Shown here piece by piece: positions 34,791 to 42,301 of a stretch of 64,000 nt of DNA. Under the pieces are notes generated by a model, which saw nothing but the letters and a program-made list of their open reading frames with translations, was not told the origin of the DNA and searched no databases. The DNA lies in NCBI GenBank assembly GCA_900129675.1, contig FSRD01000001.1:4515501-4579500 (forward strand), read 5' to 3'. Source of the stretch: Bradyrhizobium erythrophlei (lineage in GTDB: Bacteria; Pseudomonadota; Alphaproteobacteria; Rhizobiales; Xanthobacteraceae). The position numbers and the translations under genes were made by a program. How positions within the stretch are numbered: position 1 is the stretch's first letter; each line of letters opens with the position of its first letter.

Positions 34791-35281
34791 TCGTCCTTTT
34801 TTTCTGCGGTCATCAATCTCTCTAGACTGGCTACGGCTTCAACGAACGCCGGGAAGGCTACGCGTACCCTGGCGAGATTCTCGTCGACCTTCGAGGCATC
34901 GAGGTCAAACCCGTACCGAAGGCGAACAACATGCCGGAACCCCTTCAACTCGACGAGAAGGCCGTAGAGTTCGGACGAGAGTAAAGCAGGACGCTTGCCA
35001 TCGATCGCGGCCGACATTTGGTCAAGCAAATCCTGATGCGCCGACTCGCCCGTCGGCACATAGCCGTCAATATCGTTGGCGATGTTCAGCATCACATCTT
35101 CGATGCCGTTGTAGATGTTGTGGACACCCAATGCCAAAGCCGAATCTCTCGCCCATTCGTTGACGGGGTGATCTGACCCCTTGATCGAATGGAGATAGCC
35201 GTCAATCTTGACGAGCTCTTGCCTAGCCCGGTCAAGTTTGGCTGCGAGTTTTGCGAAGGCCGGGTGCTTAGACGAGATCAT
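34757..35281 (-). CDS. HEPN/HepT-like protein of an MNT-HEPN pair
   Basis: This 174-residue helical protein overlaps the upstream MNT gene by 14 bp. The segment LGVHNIYNGIEDVMLNIAND, then GFRHVVRLRYGFDLD, follows HepT-like toxins, in which a short basic/His motif near the last helices forms the RNase site. The exact R-x4-H spacing is altered (FRHVVRLRY). Gene order MNT then HEPN on the minus strand is the usual order for this module. The toxin role is inferred from family and context. Confidence 0.75.
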   Translation of the reverse strand: MISSKHPAFAKLAAKLDRARQELVKIDGYLHSIKGSDHPVNEWARDSALALGVHNIYNGIEDVMLNIANDIDGYVPTGESAHQDLLDQMSAAIDGKRPALLSSELYGLLVELKGFRHVVRLRYGFDLDASKVDENLARVRVAFPAFVEAVASLERLMTAEKKDDEEPSGSSCAP

Positions 35282-35591
35282 GTTCGAACTCCCTAAGCCG
35301 CTCGGGAGTTAGGTCGTCCGCATAGATAAGGTCGTACGAGATGCCCGATCCGCGCATAGCTGCAGCCACTGCGCGTTCCACCTTCGCTCGCCCTTGCGAA
35401 TCTAGATTGCCCCGAACAAGAAAGTCGACATCGGAATGGGACTTGAATTCCCGCCTCGCCAGCGAACCGATCACCACGACGTCAAAGCCGTCCGAGCGAA
35501 GGCCACGCAACAACGGCTCGACACAGGCGATCGCAGTTGCCCGCCTGCGCTCCATCCGCTCGCCGATCACGCTGTCGATACGACTGGCCAT
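35268..35591 (-). CDS. MNT-type nucleotidyltransferase antitoxin
   Basis: This 107-residue protein has VVVIGSLARREFKSHSDVDFLV, a GS-x-x-R...D-x-D nucleotidyltransferase motif, with ISYDLIYADDL as the third-Asp strand. It begins at ATG 35591 and overlaps the HEPN gene. It lacks the upstream element shared by the plus-strand MNT genes. Confidence 0.85.
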   Translation of the reverse strand: MASRIDSVIGERMERRRATAIACVEPLLRGLRSDGFDVVVIGSLARREFKSHSDVDFLVRGNLDSQGRAKVERAVAAAMRGSGISYDLIYADDLTPERLREFEHDLV

Positions 35592-35727
35592 TCGAACCTG
35601 CTCAGTGTCTCGCCTAGCTTAGTACCGTAGCGAGCCAAAAGGAACATATAAGCCCTGGGGGAAGAATCGTTAACGCCAGTCCACGACCACGTTTGAGGCG
35701 CCTCCGATGACCGGTGAACGTGGTAAA

Positions 35728-35754
35728 TTCCAACACGATAATTCGAATAGCCGA
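35728..35754 (-). repeat. Copy of the 27-bp DUF29-cassette end repeat
   Basis: TTCCAACACGATAATTCG followed by AATAGCCGA matches the right-end repeat at 33320 with a few changes. It stands about 140 bp upstream of the MNT gene at 35591; no inverted partner was found nearby. Confidence 0.65.
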
Positions 35755-35781
35755 AAAGAAAAACCGCGCCGGTGACGGCGG

Positions 35782-35817
35782 GGTTCCAATTTGGCAGCAC
35801 GCTGCTGCCAAATTGCC
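35782..35817. repeat. Palindromic repeat, copy 2
   Basis: AATTTGGCAGCA and TGCTGCCAAATT around CGC (35788-35814), with flanks matching the inverted copy at 17252-17288. It sits exactly where the DUF1016 homology stops. Confidence 0.75.
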
Positions 35818-36026
35818 TCCTCGGCCAGGCGATCGATGACCCGCTTACCCCATCCGGCGGCCGCCTGCTTGGCCAGAATCTCCCGACCGATCCTCCAATA
35901 CAATTGAATCATCTCAGCATTTGCGGTCAGGGCGGCACGCCCTTGTGCCTGCCGTATTTGAGACTTCAACGCGTCGAGCCATTCCGAATATTCCGGTGGC
36001 AAAGTGGACCTTGAAACAGCAACCAA
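35816..36026 (-). pseudogene. DUF1016 (YhcG-type nuclease) N-terminal fragment
   Basis: The minus strand reads LPPEYSEWLDALKSQIRQAQ, then NAEMIQLYWRIGREILAKQ and GWGKRVIDRLAEEA. This matches the DUF1016 N-terminal domain of PD-(D/E)xK nucleases. Homology ends at the palindromic repeat, and the catalytic C-terminal domain is absent. The start is not clear. Confidence 0.75.
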
Positions 36027-36179
36027 GTATCCGGAAAGGAACAATCCTTTCTCCGATACAACGTCGCCCCGATCTTCTTGGGTTTGAACACCGGCTCGAC
36101 GCCAACCTCCTCGAGCTCCTTCTTGACCACCAGAAAATGCTGGCGGCGCTGTTTGGCGAGTGCGAACAGGGAGTAGCCT

Positions 36180-36770
36180 GCAGCTTGCCGAGGAAGTCCC
36201 GAACTGACGCGGCGCCGCCATCCGCGATCGTGAAGCCGGCGGCGCCGGCCAGTCGCCATTCCTCATCGGTCAGCCGGTTCAGGTTAGCGGTCCGGCCGAA
36301 CAGGTCGACGGCGCCGAGCAGCTCGCAGGTCTTGATGGCGACGAACAAGTCGAGGGAATCGAGGTACGGCGAACGGCGTTCACCGCCGAGCCGGGTCAGG
36401 ACGTAAATTTCGAGGCCGGTGGGTCGCCGGCGTTCGGCCTGGCCGATCAGATGGTCGAGGCCGGCCAGCGCGGCGCGGCGTGGTGGGTGAAGTCGTGCAT
36501 CTGGCCCGGCGTCATGTCTTTCGCGATCGTGACGAGCGCAAGGTCGTGGGTCGGGCAGGTTTTGATGGCATCGATCTGCCACAGCGCCCGTCCGTAGGGG
36601 GCAAGCTGCGGTTGGGAGTTGGTATTGGCGATATCGTGCTTGAGGCATTCAGGACAGACAGCGACCCGCATTCGCCGCAGCGAAAAACGCGTCAGTCGTT
36701 CGCCGCGGTGCTGAAAGTTCAGGCCGGCGCCCCGGACGAATGCATGGGACCGGAGATCATCCGCCGACAC
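36180..36770 (-). pseudogene. TniQ-family remnant, frameshifted
   Basis: From 36770 the minus strand reads FSLRRMRVAVCPECLKHDIA, then YGRALWQIDAIKTCPTHDLAL, the zinc-binding start of TniQ transposition proteins. Near 36478 a one-base shift moves the coding sense to another frame: LAGLDHLIGQAERRRPTGLE, YLDSLDLFVAIKTCELLG, LTDEEWRLAGAAGFTIADGG. Homology fades near 36180. No TnsB or TnsC-type gene accompanies it. It is an inactive relic of a Tn7/Tn5053-like element. Confidence 0.7.
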
Positions 36771-36810
36771 GCCGCCCTTGTCGGCGACCGCCAGATCAGC
36801 ACGTAGACGC

Positions 36811-36840
36811 AGAAAGCCCGCCGTTTCCGGCGGGCTTTCT
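36811..36840. terminator. Strong GC-rich hairpin
   Basis: AGAAAGCCCGCCG and CGGCGGGCTTTCT form perfect 13-bp arms around TTTC. Works as a terminator in either direction; it precedes a junction repeat pair. Confidence 0.8.
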
Positions 36841-36945
36841 TATCTTGTCGATAGCGGGCCCACTATGATCGGTAACGCGGGCCAACTTGTAGCGGGCAAA
36901 CTATGGTCGGGACATCATCAGTGCTCATGCACTGCAATTCACTGC

Positions 36946-37052
36946 GGGACCAAAGTACGTCCCCTAATGCCCATATAAGTCGCTGAAAACACACAGCGCG
37001 ACATCTGCGATTCCCCAGATCGGCGACTGCCGGGGCAAAGCACGTCCCCTAA
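36946..37052 (+). repeat. Junction repeat pair (spacing 85 bp)
   Basis: GGGACCAAAGTACGTCCCC at 36946 and GGGGCAAAGCACGTCCCC at 37032, both followed by TAA. More degenerate arms precede them from 36849. Confidence 0.8.
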
Positions 37053-37248
37053 AACAAACGCTGCTTCTTCCAGCGCTTCCATGGCCAACCACGAGCGAGC
37101 CTGGGTTCGGCCGTCTGCAGGCTGTCTCCCTGGCTGCAATGAGCTATACGGTAATGGCGAGCGCTCACCAACGACACGTCTACGGCAGACTGCCGGCGCA
37201 CAATGGCTGATATTGTTCGGCTCGGAACCTATTCTCGCTGCCACCACC

Positions 37249-37288
37249 CTTTCTTGTTTCAGGCCGATTGTTTATATTTCTGAGCAGA
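37249..37288 (+). promoter_or_regulatory. MNT-upstream element, copy b
   Basis: CTTTCTTGTTTCAGGCCG is followed by ATTGTTTATATTTCTGAGCA. It shares the TTGTTTATATTTCT.AGCA core with copies c and d. A GGCGGGC/GCCGCC hairpin (37295-37318) lies between it and the MNT start. Confidence 0.65.
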
Positions 37289-37346
37289 ATTCCGGAGGCG
37301 GGCGCTCAAAAAGCCGCCCGAAGAGAGTGTCGCGGACGGCAGTTTG

Positions 37347-37640
37347 ATGAGACCATCGATTTCCATAGCTGAGCACGGGGACCAGGTTCGCGAGATCCTG
37401 GAACGCGCCGGCATGCGCAACGCGAAGGTATTCGGCTCGACGGCGCGCGGCGAAGACACCGACGACAGCGATCTGGACCTCCTGGTGGAGGCACCTCCGG
37501 GCACCACGCTCTACGATCTTGCGCGGGTCGAACTCCAGCTTGAAGGACTGCTCGGCTGCAAGGTCGAGGTGCTGACCGAAGGCTTTCTCGCGCCCGATGT
37601 CGCCGAGAACGTCGAAGCCGACCTCGCGCCCATTCCATGA
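37347..37640 (+). CDS. mntA: MNT-type nucleotidyltransferase antitoxin
   Basis: This 97-residue protein contains NAKVFGSTARGEDTDDSDLDLLVE, the complete GS-x-x-RG...D-x-D site, and VEVLTEGFLAPDV as the third-Asp-strand region. It closely follows the MntA family that AMPylates HepT toxins. ATG 37347 follows an in-frame TTG. It overlaps the HEPN gene by 4 bp (ATGA). Confidence 0.9.
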   Translation: MRPSISIAEHGDQVREILERAGMRNAKVFGSTARGEDTDDSDLDLLVEAPPGTTLYDLARVELQLEGLLGCKVEVLTEGFLAPDVAENVEADLAPIP

Positions 37641-37909
37641 CCAAGCGCTCCGAACATGAGTGGCTGGGCGACATCATCGCCTGGGGCGAGCGCCTGCAGC
37701 GACATATCGCCGGTGTTGATCGAGCAGGCTTCCTCGGAAGCGAAGTCATTCAGGACGCCGTCTGCAAGTGCATCGAAGCGGTGGGCGAAGCGGCCGGGAA
37801 GCTCGACGACCTGGATCCCGAGTTGGATCGGACCGTCCCCGGGCTGAACCTCAAGCTCGCCCGGAGGATGCGCGATCGCATGACCCACGGGTACTACAGA
37901 ATCGACTGA
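37637..37909 (+). CDS. hepT: HepT-type HEPN toxin, shortened by a stop codon
   Basis: The 90-residue product carries the HepT core EVIQDAVCKCIEAVGEAAGK and the RNase motif RMRDRMTHGYYRID (R-x4-H-x-Y). At 37907 the frame meets TGA where family members have Trp. Beyond it the same frame continues GIVWDTATTSVPQTVEAARS, then a GGGASGGPPT tail to 38033. One G-to-A change would explain the loss of the last helix. The active-site residues are retained, so partial function is possible. A sequencing error is the alternative. Confidence 0.85.
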   Translation: MTKRSEHEWLGDIIAWGERLQRHIAGVDRAGFLGSEVIQDAVCKCIEAVGEAAGKLDDLDPELDRTVPGLNLKLARRMRDRMTHGYYRID

Positions 37910-38200
37910 GGGATCGTCTGGGACACGGCTACCACGTCGGTGCCCCAGACCGTGGAAGCCGCCCGCTCGCTCATGCGGAAATACGACGACGGCGACGGCG
38001 GGGGCGGGGGAGCCTCCGGCGGCCCACCCACTTGAACGCTGTCCCGCCGCAGCGACCGCGTCAGACTGAAAACGGCTGGTAGGCCGGGTGATCTTGCTTC
38101 AGGCCCCGTAGCAAGTGCCCCAGAAAGGACGACACGGCGAAGGCGTCGCGCAGCTTGCCGTGTCCGCTTTCGACCTTGAGCCGCAGCGCTGTGCGGCACC

Positions 38201-38309
38201 GGGCAAAGTTGGTCCCCTATGGCTCCGACAACCCTCTGGAATCGTTAGTGCGAAATTCGCGTTCTGACGTGCTACCTGCTGGATGCCGGGCAAAGTACGT
38301 CCTCTAAAG
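38201..38309 (+). repeat. Junction repeat pair (spacing 87 bp)
   Basis: GGGCAAAGTTGGTCCCCTA at 38201 and GGGCAAAGTACGTCCTCTAA at 38288. The sequence between them contains CTGGAATCGTTAGTGCG, a variant of the conserved middle block. Confidence 0.8.
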
Positions 38310-38458
38310 CTGACGGCCGGGCGAACATGCAAACCGGAAGTGAGCAGCCGACGTCCAAAACTGCGTTTTTTGACCCGGACAGACCTCGCCCAACGTCCCT
38401 CGGAGGACGCGCGTGTATTCTTGAGGCGCACTTGATAAGTGGATAGGACGGAGACATA

Positions 38459-38551
38459 ATGAATGACGAGAAACCCATGGTGAACGTCATCACATATTCT
38501 AGCGCCAAAGCACGAATGCGCGGCCCAGCCTCCAGAGAGGGATTGGGGTGA
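38459..38551 (+). pseudogene. Phd/YefM antitoxin fragment (30 codons)
   Basis: ATG 38459 behind GGACGGAGA gives MNDEKPMVNVITYSSAKARM and ten more residues. The VITYSSAKARM part matches the first strand and helix of Phd/YefM antitoxins; the rest is missing. It is too short to call with certainty. Confidence 0.45.
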
Positions 38552-38588
38552 CCTGACGCGTCCTGAGAATGCGTGCAGCGATCGGACC

Positions 38589-38615
38589 AGGCCCTCGTTT
38601 TAGGGGCCTTTTTTA
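38589..38615 (+). terminator. Terminator-like hairpin before metG
   Basis: AGGCCC and GGGCCT arms are followed by TTTTTTATTGCCG, the same end sequence as at 33570. Confidence 0.6.
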
Positions 38616-38654
38616 TTGCCGATTTCCCACCGCACAAATTCCAGGAGCACGACC

Positions 38655-40355
38655 ATGACTGACATCAAGAAGACGCTGATCACCAGCGCACTTCCCTACA
38701 TCAACGGCATCAAGCACCTCGGCAACCTGGCCGGATCGCTCTTGCCGGCCGACATTCATGCCCGCTACAGGCGCCAAACTGGCGACGACGTGCTGTTCAT
38801 CTGCGCAACCGACGAGCATGGGACGCCGGCGGAGCTTGCATCTGCCGAAGCTGGTCTCCCCATCGCCGTTTACTGCGCTCAACAGCACGGAATTCAGGCG
38901 GATATTTACCGTCGACTCGGGATTTCATTTGACCATTTCGGGCGCTCGTCGTCGCCGCAAAACCAGGCATTGACCCAGCACTTCTTCAAAAGCCTGGACG
39001 ACCGTGGCTTCATTGAGGAGCGCACGCTGAACCAGGTCTATTCGCTAGACGACAGGCGTTTCCTTCCGGACCGCTACATCGTCGGCACTTGTCCGCACTG
39101 CCGGTTTGACCGCGCCCGCGGCGACCAATGCGAGAACTGCTCGCGGCTACTGGAGCCGACCGACTTGATCCGGCCACGGTCTGCGGTCTCGGGCGGCACG
39201 AACCTGGAAGTGCGTCCGACCAAGCATCTGTTTCTGCGTCAGCAGGCATTGGTCGGCGCTCTTGAGACGTGGCTCGCTTCGCGCAAGGGTTGGCCGCATT
39301 TGGTGACGTCGATAGCGCGCAAGTGGCTCGACGAGGGTATCCAAGACCGCTGCATCACGCGCGACCTCGCTTGGGGCGTCCCGGTGCCGAAAGAAGGCTT
39401 TGAAGGCAAGGTCTTCTACGTCTGGTTTGACGCTCCGATCGAATACATCGCGGCGACGCAGGAATGGGCTGACGCTGATCCTGATAACCGCGACTGGAAG
39501 AAGTGGTGGTGGCAGGCGGACGACGTCGAATATCTGCAGTTCCTTGGCAAGGACAACGTGCCTTTTCATACGGTTTCGTTTCCATGCACGCTGTTAGGAT
39601 CGGGCGAGCCCTGGAAGACCGTCGACGTGATCAAGGGCGTTTCATGGCTCACTTATGAGGGGCAGAAATTCTCCACGAGCCAGCACCGAGGCGTGTTTCT
39701 CGACCAGGCGCTCGATCTGCTGCCGGCGGACTATTGGCGCTGGTGGCTGGCGGCGAACGCACCCGAGGGTAGCGACGCGGCGTTTTCCTTCGAGCGGTTT
39801 GCTGCCGGCGTGAACAACGATCTCGCCGATACGTTTGGCAATCTCGTCAACCGGGTGCTGAAGTTTGTCATCGCGAAATACGACGGCGTCGTGCCGGCAG
39901 CGGGCAAAACGGGCGAACTTGAGCATTCTCTCGCCGCCGAACTGACGCAACACTTGGCAAATCTGAAATCGCACCAGGAGGAACGGTCGCTTCGCAAGGC
40001 AGCGGATGAGGTCCGCGCCATCTGGAGTGTCGCCAACGCCTATCTAGTCTCGGGTGCGCCATGGTCGCACGTCATCAAGGAACCCGACCACGCTGCCGTC
40101 GTCGTTCGCACCAGCGTGAACCTGGTGGCGTTGGCCGCGACGGTTGCATGGCCGTTCATACCGACTACCGCTGAGCGTGTGCTGGAGGCATTGGGCAGCA
40201 ATTCCGAACCGTCATGGCCGTCGTCAGCAGCCGAGGCATTGGCCCTGATCGAAGGAGGACGAAGGATCGACGTTCCGCCTATCTTGTTCGAGAAGCTCTC
40301 GGCGGAATGGGTCGAAACCAACAGGGCGAAGTTTGCCGGAGTGGACCGGCATTGA
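38655..40355 (+). CDS. metG: Methionyl-tRNA synthetase, accessory type
   Basis: ATG 38655 follows CCAGGAGC. The 566-residue enzyme has the class I HLGN variant of HIGH (PYINGIKHLGNLAGS), the zinc knuckle CPHC...CENC, and QFLGKDNVPFHTVSFPC, which is closer to the archaeal/eukaryotic type than to common rhizobial MetRS. The KMSKS loop reads KFSTS: the first Lys is kept, the second is Thr. It lies alone within the TA island, flanked by junction repeats. Extra MetRS copies elsewhere can confer resistance to natural MetRS inhibitors; that role here is inference. Confidence 0.93.
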   Translation: MTDIKKTLITSALPYINGIKHLGNLAGSLLPADIHARYRRQTGDDVLFICATDEHGTPAELASAEAGLPIAVYCAQQHGIQADIYRRLGISFDHFGRSSSPQNQALTQHFFKSLDDRGFIEERTLNQVYSLDDRRFLPDRYIVGTCPHCRFDRARGDQCENCSRLLEPTDLIRPRSAVSGGTNLEVRPTKHLFLRQQALVGALETWLASRKGWPHLVTSIARKWLDEGIQDRCITRDLAWGVPVPKEGFEGKVFYVWFDAPIEYIAATQEWADADPDNRDWKKWWWQADDVEYLQFLGKDNVPFHTVSFPCTLLGSGEPWKTVDVIKGVSWLTYEGQKFSTSQHRGVFLDQALDLLPADYWRWWLAANAPEGSDAAFSFERFAAGVNNDLADTFGNLVNRVLKFVIAKYDGVVPAAGKTGELEHSLAAELTQHLANLKSHQEERSLRKAADEVRAIWSVANAYLVSGAPWSHVIKEPDHAAVVVRTSVNLVALAATVAWPFIPTTAERVLEALGSNSEPSWPSSAAEALALIEGGRRIDVPPILFEKLSAEWVETNRAKFAGVDRH

Positions 40356-40473
40356 CGACGCAGGCGGCGAGCGCCTCGCGGAACGGCCCGCCGCAGCGGG
40401 TCATGTTGACCCATCAGGCCGCACTGCGCTGAGCATCACCATTGCATCTGCTCTCTGCACCACGTCTGCGGCG

Positions 40474-40581
40474 CCGGACATAGTCGGTCCCCTAGCTTCT
40501 CCGCAAATCATTGAAATCGCATGCGCTGAGTTTCGCACCGCGCCGCGAAAGCTCACGGGTACCAAGCAAAGTACATCCCCG
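40474..40581 (+). repeat. Junction repeat pair (spacing 88 bp)
   Basis: CGGACATAGTCGGTCCCCTA at 40475 and AAGCAAAGTACATCCCC at 40565. The middle block ATCATTGAAATCGCATGCGC is the best-preserved example. Confidence 0.8.
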
Positions 40582-40750
40582 CCGTCACGGCCCGCCGTGC
40601 TCGTCCGCCTGCGCGTGACGGCGAGCTCTCCGTGGATCATGGCTTTGCAAACGATATGAGACCGGTCTCAGTGGCTTGGAAGGCCACTCCAGTCCCGTAG
40701 AGGATCTGCTCCAGGGCTGGCTGGCGGAAGGCGATAGTCCGGCTAGATGC

Positions 40751-40792
40751 CCTTTCTTGTTGCCGATCAAGTGTTTATACTTCTAAGCACCA
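40751..40792 (+). promoter_or_regulatory. MNT-upstream element, copy c
   Basis: CCTTTCTTGTTGCCGATCAA precedes GTGTTTATACTTCTAAGCA. It lies 27 bp before ATG 40819. Confidence 0.65.
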
Positions 40793-40818
40793 GTAAGCCA
40801 TTCAAACCGGTCAAGACC

Positions 40819-41106
40819 ATGAGGCTCACGGACGCAGAACATGCAGAGATCGTAGCTCTGGCGAAGCGCCGCTTCGGCCAGTTCGCGATCGTTCGCCTCT
40901 TTGGATCCAGGATTGACGACCACGGGATCGGCGGAGACATCGACCTCCACATCCAGGCGGAGAGCTCTGATCTCGCTAACCTGGCCAACGAATTGGAGTT
41001 CGCGGTGGAGCTCAAGGACCGGATCGGCGACGAGAAGATCGACGTGATCGTGCGCGGCCCCGGCCATAACCATCGCCGCTCGCCGCGAATCCGCGCCCCT
41101 TTCTAG
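40819..41106 (+). CDS. Solitary MNT-type nucleotidyltransferase
   Basis: ATG 40819 gives 95 residues with IVRLFGSRIDDHGIGGDIDLHI, the nucleotidyltransferase site in the GSR-DD...GGDIDL variant, and KIDVIVRGPG as third-Asp strand. The C-terminus (GHNHRRSPRIRAPF) does not fit the family; another frame would read IAARRESAPL, so the end may be frameshifted. No HEPN partner follows; the next gene is another MNT. Confidence 0.75.
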   Translation: MRLTDAEHAEIVALAKRRFGQFAIVRLFGSRIDDHGIGGDIDLHIQAESSDLANLANELEFAVELKDRIGDEKIDVIVRGPGHNHRRSPRIRAPF

Positions 41107-41140
41107 TTTCCGGCTAATTGTTTATATTTGCCAACGAAAA
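41098..41140 (+). promoter_or_regulatory. MNT-upstream element, copy d
   Basis: CCTTTCTAGTTTCCGGCTA is followed by ATTGTTTATATTTGCCAACG. It overlaps the end of the previous MNT gene and lies 24 bp before GTG 41164. Confidence 0.65.
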
Positions 41141-41163
41141 TCGCGTTTCGTTGAGAGCAGCCT

Positions 41164-41496
41164 GTGTCCAGCATCGTGACTATTGCCGAGAGGAAGGCCC
41201 GTGAGACCGCAAGGCGTCGCGCCGCGGCCGACCTTGTCATGTCCGAGATGAGGGCATTCGGCACCGAACATGGCGGAAGGTTTCTCATCTTCGGCTCGGC
41301 TGCCGAGGACAGGATGAAGTTCGACAGCGACTTGGACGTCGTCGTCGACTTCCCGGCCGAGCGGGAATCGGAGGCATACGACTTCGTCGAGGACGCCTGC
41401 CGCAGGCAGGACCTTCCGGCCGACATCCATCTGAAATCCACCTCCAGTAGTGGATTTTTGGATCGCATCCGCAATCACATGGTCCAGGTGCCATGA
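41164..41496 (+). CDS. MNT-type nucleotidyltransferase antitoxin
   Basis: GTG 41164 gives 110 residues. The site is GRFLIFGSAAEDRMKFDSDL plus DVVVDF: the GS and D-x-D residues are kept while the usual Arg-Gly is replaced by AAED. The third strand is ADIHLKS. It overlaps the HEPN gene by 4 bp (ATGA), the standard MNT-HEPN coupling. Confidence 0.85.
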   Translation: MSSIVTIAERKARETARRRAAADLVMSEMRAFGTEHGGRFLIFGSAAEDRMKFDSDLDVVVDFPAERESEAYDFVEDACRRQDLPADIHLKSTSSSGFLDRIRNHMVQVP

Positions 41497-42035
41497 GCGA
41501 CTCCAGGTGGACCGACGTCGACAGGGACATCGACCTCGCGCTGAAGCACTTCGGCATGGCTGACCGGATCTTCCAAGCCGACGGCTTCGACGCGCCCGAT
41601 CTGGATGGCTACAAGAGCTCGACTTCCTTCATGCACGCGATGGGGGCGGGCTACACGTCGGTCGAGAATGCCTTGAAGCGCATCCTTGACATCCTAGGCG
41701 AGACGCCGCCCTCGGGCGACGCCTGGCACCGGGATCTCATTGAGCGCGTTTCGAGGCCCATGGGCGGAAGCAACGCGAGGCCTGCCTTTTTTGACGACGA
41801 GATGCGGCGCGACCTTCTCGAATGCCTGAGGATGCGCCACCGCGTCCGGCACTGCGACTATGATGAATTCATTCCGACCAAGGCCGAGCCTTCGGTCGGC
41901 GCTGCGCGACGGGTCGTGTCCCGCATCAAGGAGGCCATCGCGCGGTTCAGGAAGCAGGTCGACCCCGATCCGAACGACGAAAACGACGGCGGGGATGGAG
42001 CCGGGGGCGGCGCATCGGGCGGACCGCCGATCTAG
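41493..42035 (+). CDS. HEPN/HepT-like toxin with glycine-rich tail
   Basis: This 180-residue helical protein has MGAGYTSVENALKRILDILG, then LLECLRMRHRVRHCDYDEF, where R-x4-H-type residues of the HEPN RNase motif are visible. The last 20 residues (NDGGDGAGGGASGGPPI) are almost the same as the tail encoded after the stop in the 37637 HEPN gene, although the bodies differ. It is paired with the MNT at 41164. Toxin activity is inferred from family and context. Confidence 0.8.
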   Translation: MSDSRWTDVDRDIDLALKHFGMADRIFQADGFDAPDLDGYKSSTSFMHAMGAGYTSVENALKRILDILGETPPSGDAWHRDLIERVSRPMGGSNARPAFFDDEMRRDLLECLRMRHRVRHCDYDEFIPTKAEPSVGAARRVVSRIKEAIARFRKQVDPDPNDENDGGDGAGGGASGGPPI

Positions 42036-42260
42036 CTTCGGGACGAACTGCCATCCTCAACCGCCACTGATCCACCAGGTCGCGGGAAATTCGTCGCCGA
42101 GGTTTTCACCGAAGTATCCGCCACGCCTCTCACACTCCGCATCCATCGCGGTCGCGATGTTCTTGGCTGCTGCGCCCGGATCTGTTTGATCTGGCCGAAG
42201 ATCAAGCGCAACGGCGCATCTCAGCGTGATCCGGGGAGAAGCGATTAAAGCCTCGAAATG

Positions 42261-42289
42261 AAAAGCCCCGCCGGCGACGGCGGGGCTTT
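42261..42289 (+). terminator. Terminator after the MNT-HEPN pair
   Basis: AAAGCCCCGCCG and CGGCGGGGCTTT arms around GCGA. Belongs to the CCCCGCC terminator type seen behind several cassettes. Confidence 0.85.
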
Positions 42290-42301
42290 GTGTGTTTCAG
42301 G

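Noticed and set aside
36778..36978. Small plus-strand frame across the 36.8-kb hairpin
   Set aside because: It passes through a terminator hairpin and repeat arms; no start signal.
41098..41140. MNT-upstream element as part of the preceding MNT coding end
   Set aside because: Only nine bases overlap the coding end; similarity to three other intergenic copies favours a regulatory element.
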